A stretch of 6,978 nucleotides of DNA, from the NCBI GenBank assembly GCA_007128755.1, contig SKWV01000183.1:1-6978 (forward strand), given 5' to 3'. This DNA is from Trueperaceae bacterium (GTDB taxonomy: Bacteria > Deinococcota > Deinococci > Deinococcales > Trueperaceae). Of the stretch, positions 6,911 through 6,978 are shown piece by piece. The number at the start of each line of letters is the position of its first letter. Position 1 is the first letter of the stretch. Both the position numbers and the translations under genes were made by a program. A model generated the notes under the pieces. That model worked only from the letters and a program-made list of their open reading frames with translations, was not told the origin of the DNA and made no database searches.

Positions 6911-6978
6911 GCGAGCATGCGTGCTCACCCTCGCTCGCTGGTGGGGCTGCGAACGCGAGGGTGAGCACGCATGCTCGC
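6911..6978. repeat. Perfect 24-bp inverted repeat with 20-base spacer at the window edge
   Basis: Bases 6911-6934 (beginning GCGAGCATGCGTGCTC and ending ACCCTCGC) are the exact reverse complement of 6955-6978, the last bases of the window. The repeat may continue outside. Each arm holds a near-palindrome of 14 bases, GAGCATGCGTGCTC at 6913-6926 and its reverse complement at 6963-6976, spaced 50 bases apart. It could be a hairpin terminator of a gene beyond the right edge, a pair of operator sites upstream of the minus-strand operon, or a fold-back artefact at a contig end. No T-run follows the hairpin in the minus-strand direction. Confidence 0.85.

Noticed and set aside
6888..6968. N-terminal extension of the membrane protein to an ATG at 6968
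   Set aside because: It would be encoded largely by the inverted repeat and its spacer. The ATGATG at 6887/6884 followed by the typical charged MNRQIRRAQEK start is more plausible.

Overview
The window is high-GC DNA (roughly 70 % G+C by eye, with strong G/C preference at third codon positions). GTG starts, tight gene packing and an ATPase-less CUT1 sugar importer suggest a high-GC actinobacterium, perhaps of the Microbacteriaceae type. That placement is an inference from style, not from a marker gene. No RNA gene, insertion sequence, phage gene or CRISPR array is visible. All gene-free gaps are under 110 bases.

Left and centre (1-3629, + strand): the 3' part of a sugar-binding lipoprotein-type gene, then two permease genes of a carbohydrate ABC importer (CUT1, MalEFG-like order). 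A 13-bp perfect hairpin lies between the binding-protein gene and the first permease. Both permeases are clearly longer than the family norm. The F-type subunit carries an apparent extra pair of membrane helices between core helices 3 and 4. The G-type subunit carries an insert of about 160 residues, predicted extracytoplasmic, between helices 1 and 2. No ATPase gene is present, so a shared MsiK-type ATPase encoded elsewhere is likely.

Centre-right (3738-5624, + strand): a complete cytoplasmic glycogen-debranching / amylo-alpha-1,6-glucosidase family protein. Together the four genes read as an uptake-and-breakdown module for an alpha-glucan-type oligosaccharide: binding protein captures, permeases import, and the (alpha/alpha)6-barrel hydrolase acts on the product inside the cell. 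The exact substrate cannot be read from the sequence.

Right (5572-6887, - strand): a two-gene unit. A small, very basic, four-helix membrane protein of unknown function is followed, through a 4-base GTGA stop/start overlap, by a 5'-methylthioadenosine/S-adenosylhomocysteine nucleosidase (MTAN). The nucleosidase gene converges on the debranching gene, and their 3' ends overlap by 53 bp. Upstream of the unit is a possible leaderless-type -10 element.

Far right (6911-6978): a perfect 24-bp inverted repeat with a 20-base spacer runs exactly to the window end. Each arm contains a near-palindromic 14-mer, GAGCATGCGTGCTC or its reverse complement. It could be a transcription terminator for a gene beyond the edge, a paired operator, or a fold-back assembly artefact.

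The points most worth a second look are the two enlarged permeases, the terminal inverted repeat and the unknown membrane protein coupled to the nucleosidase. I found no clear evidence of a wholly new system.
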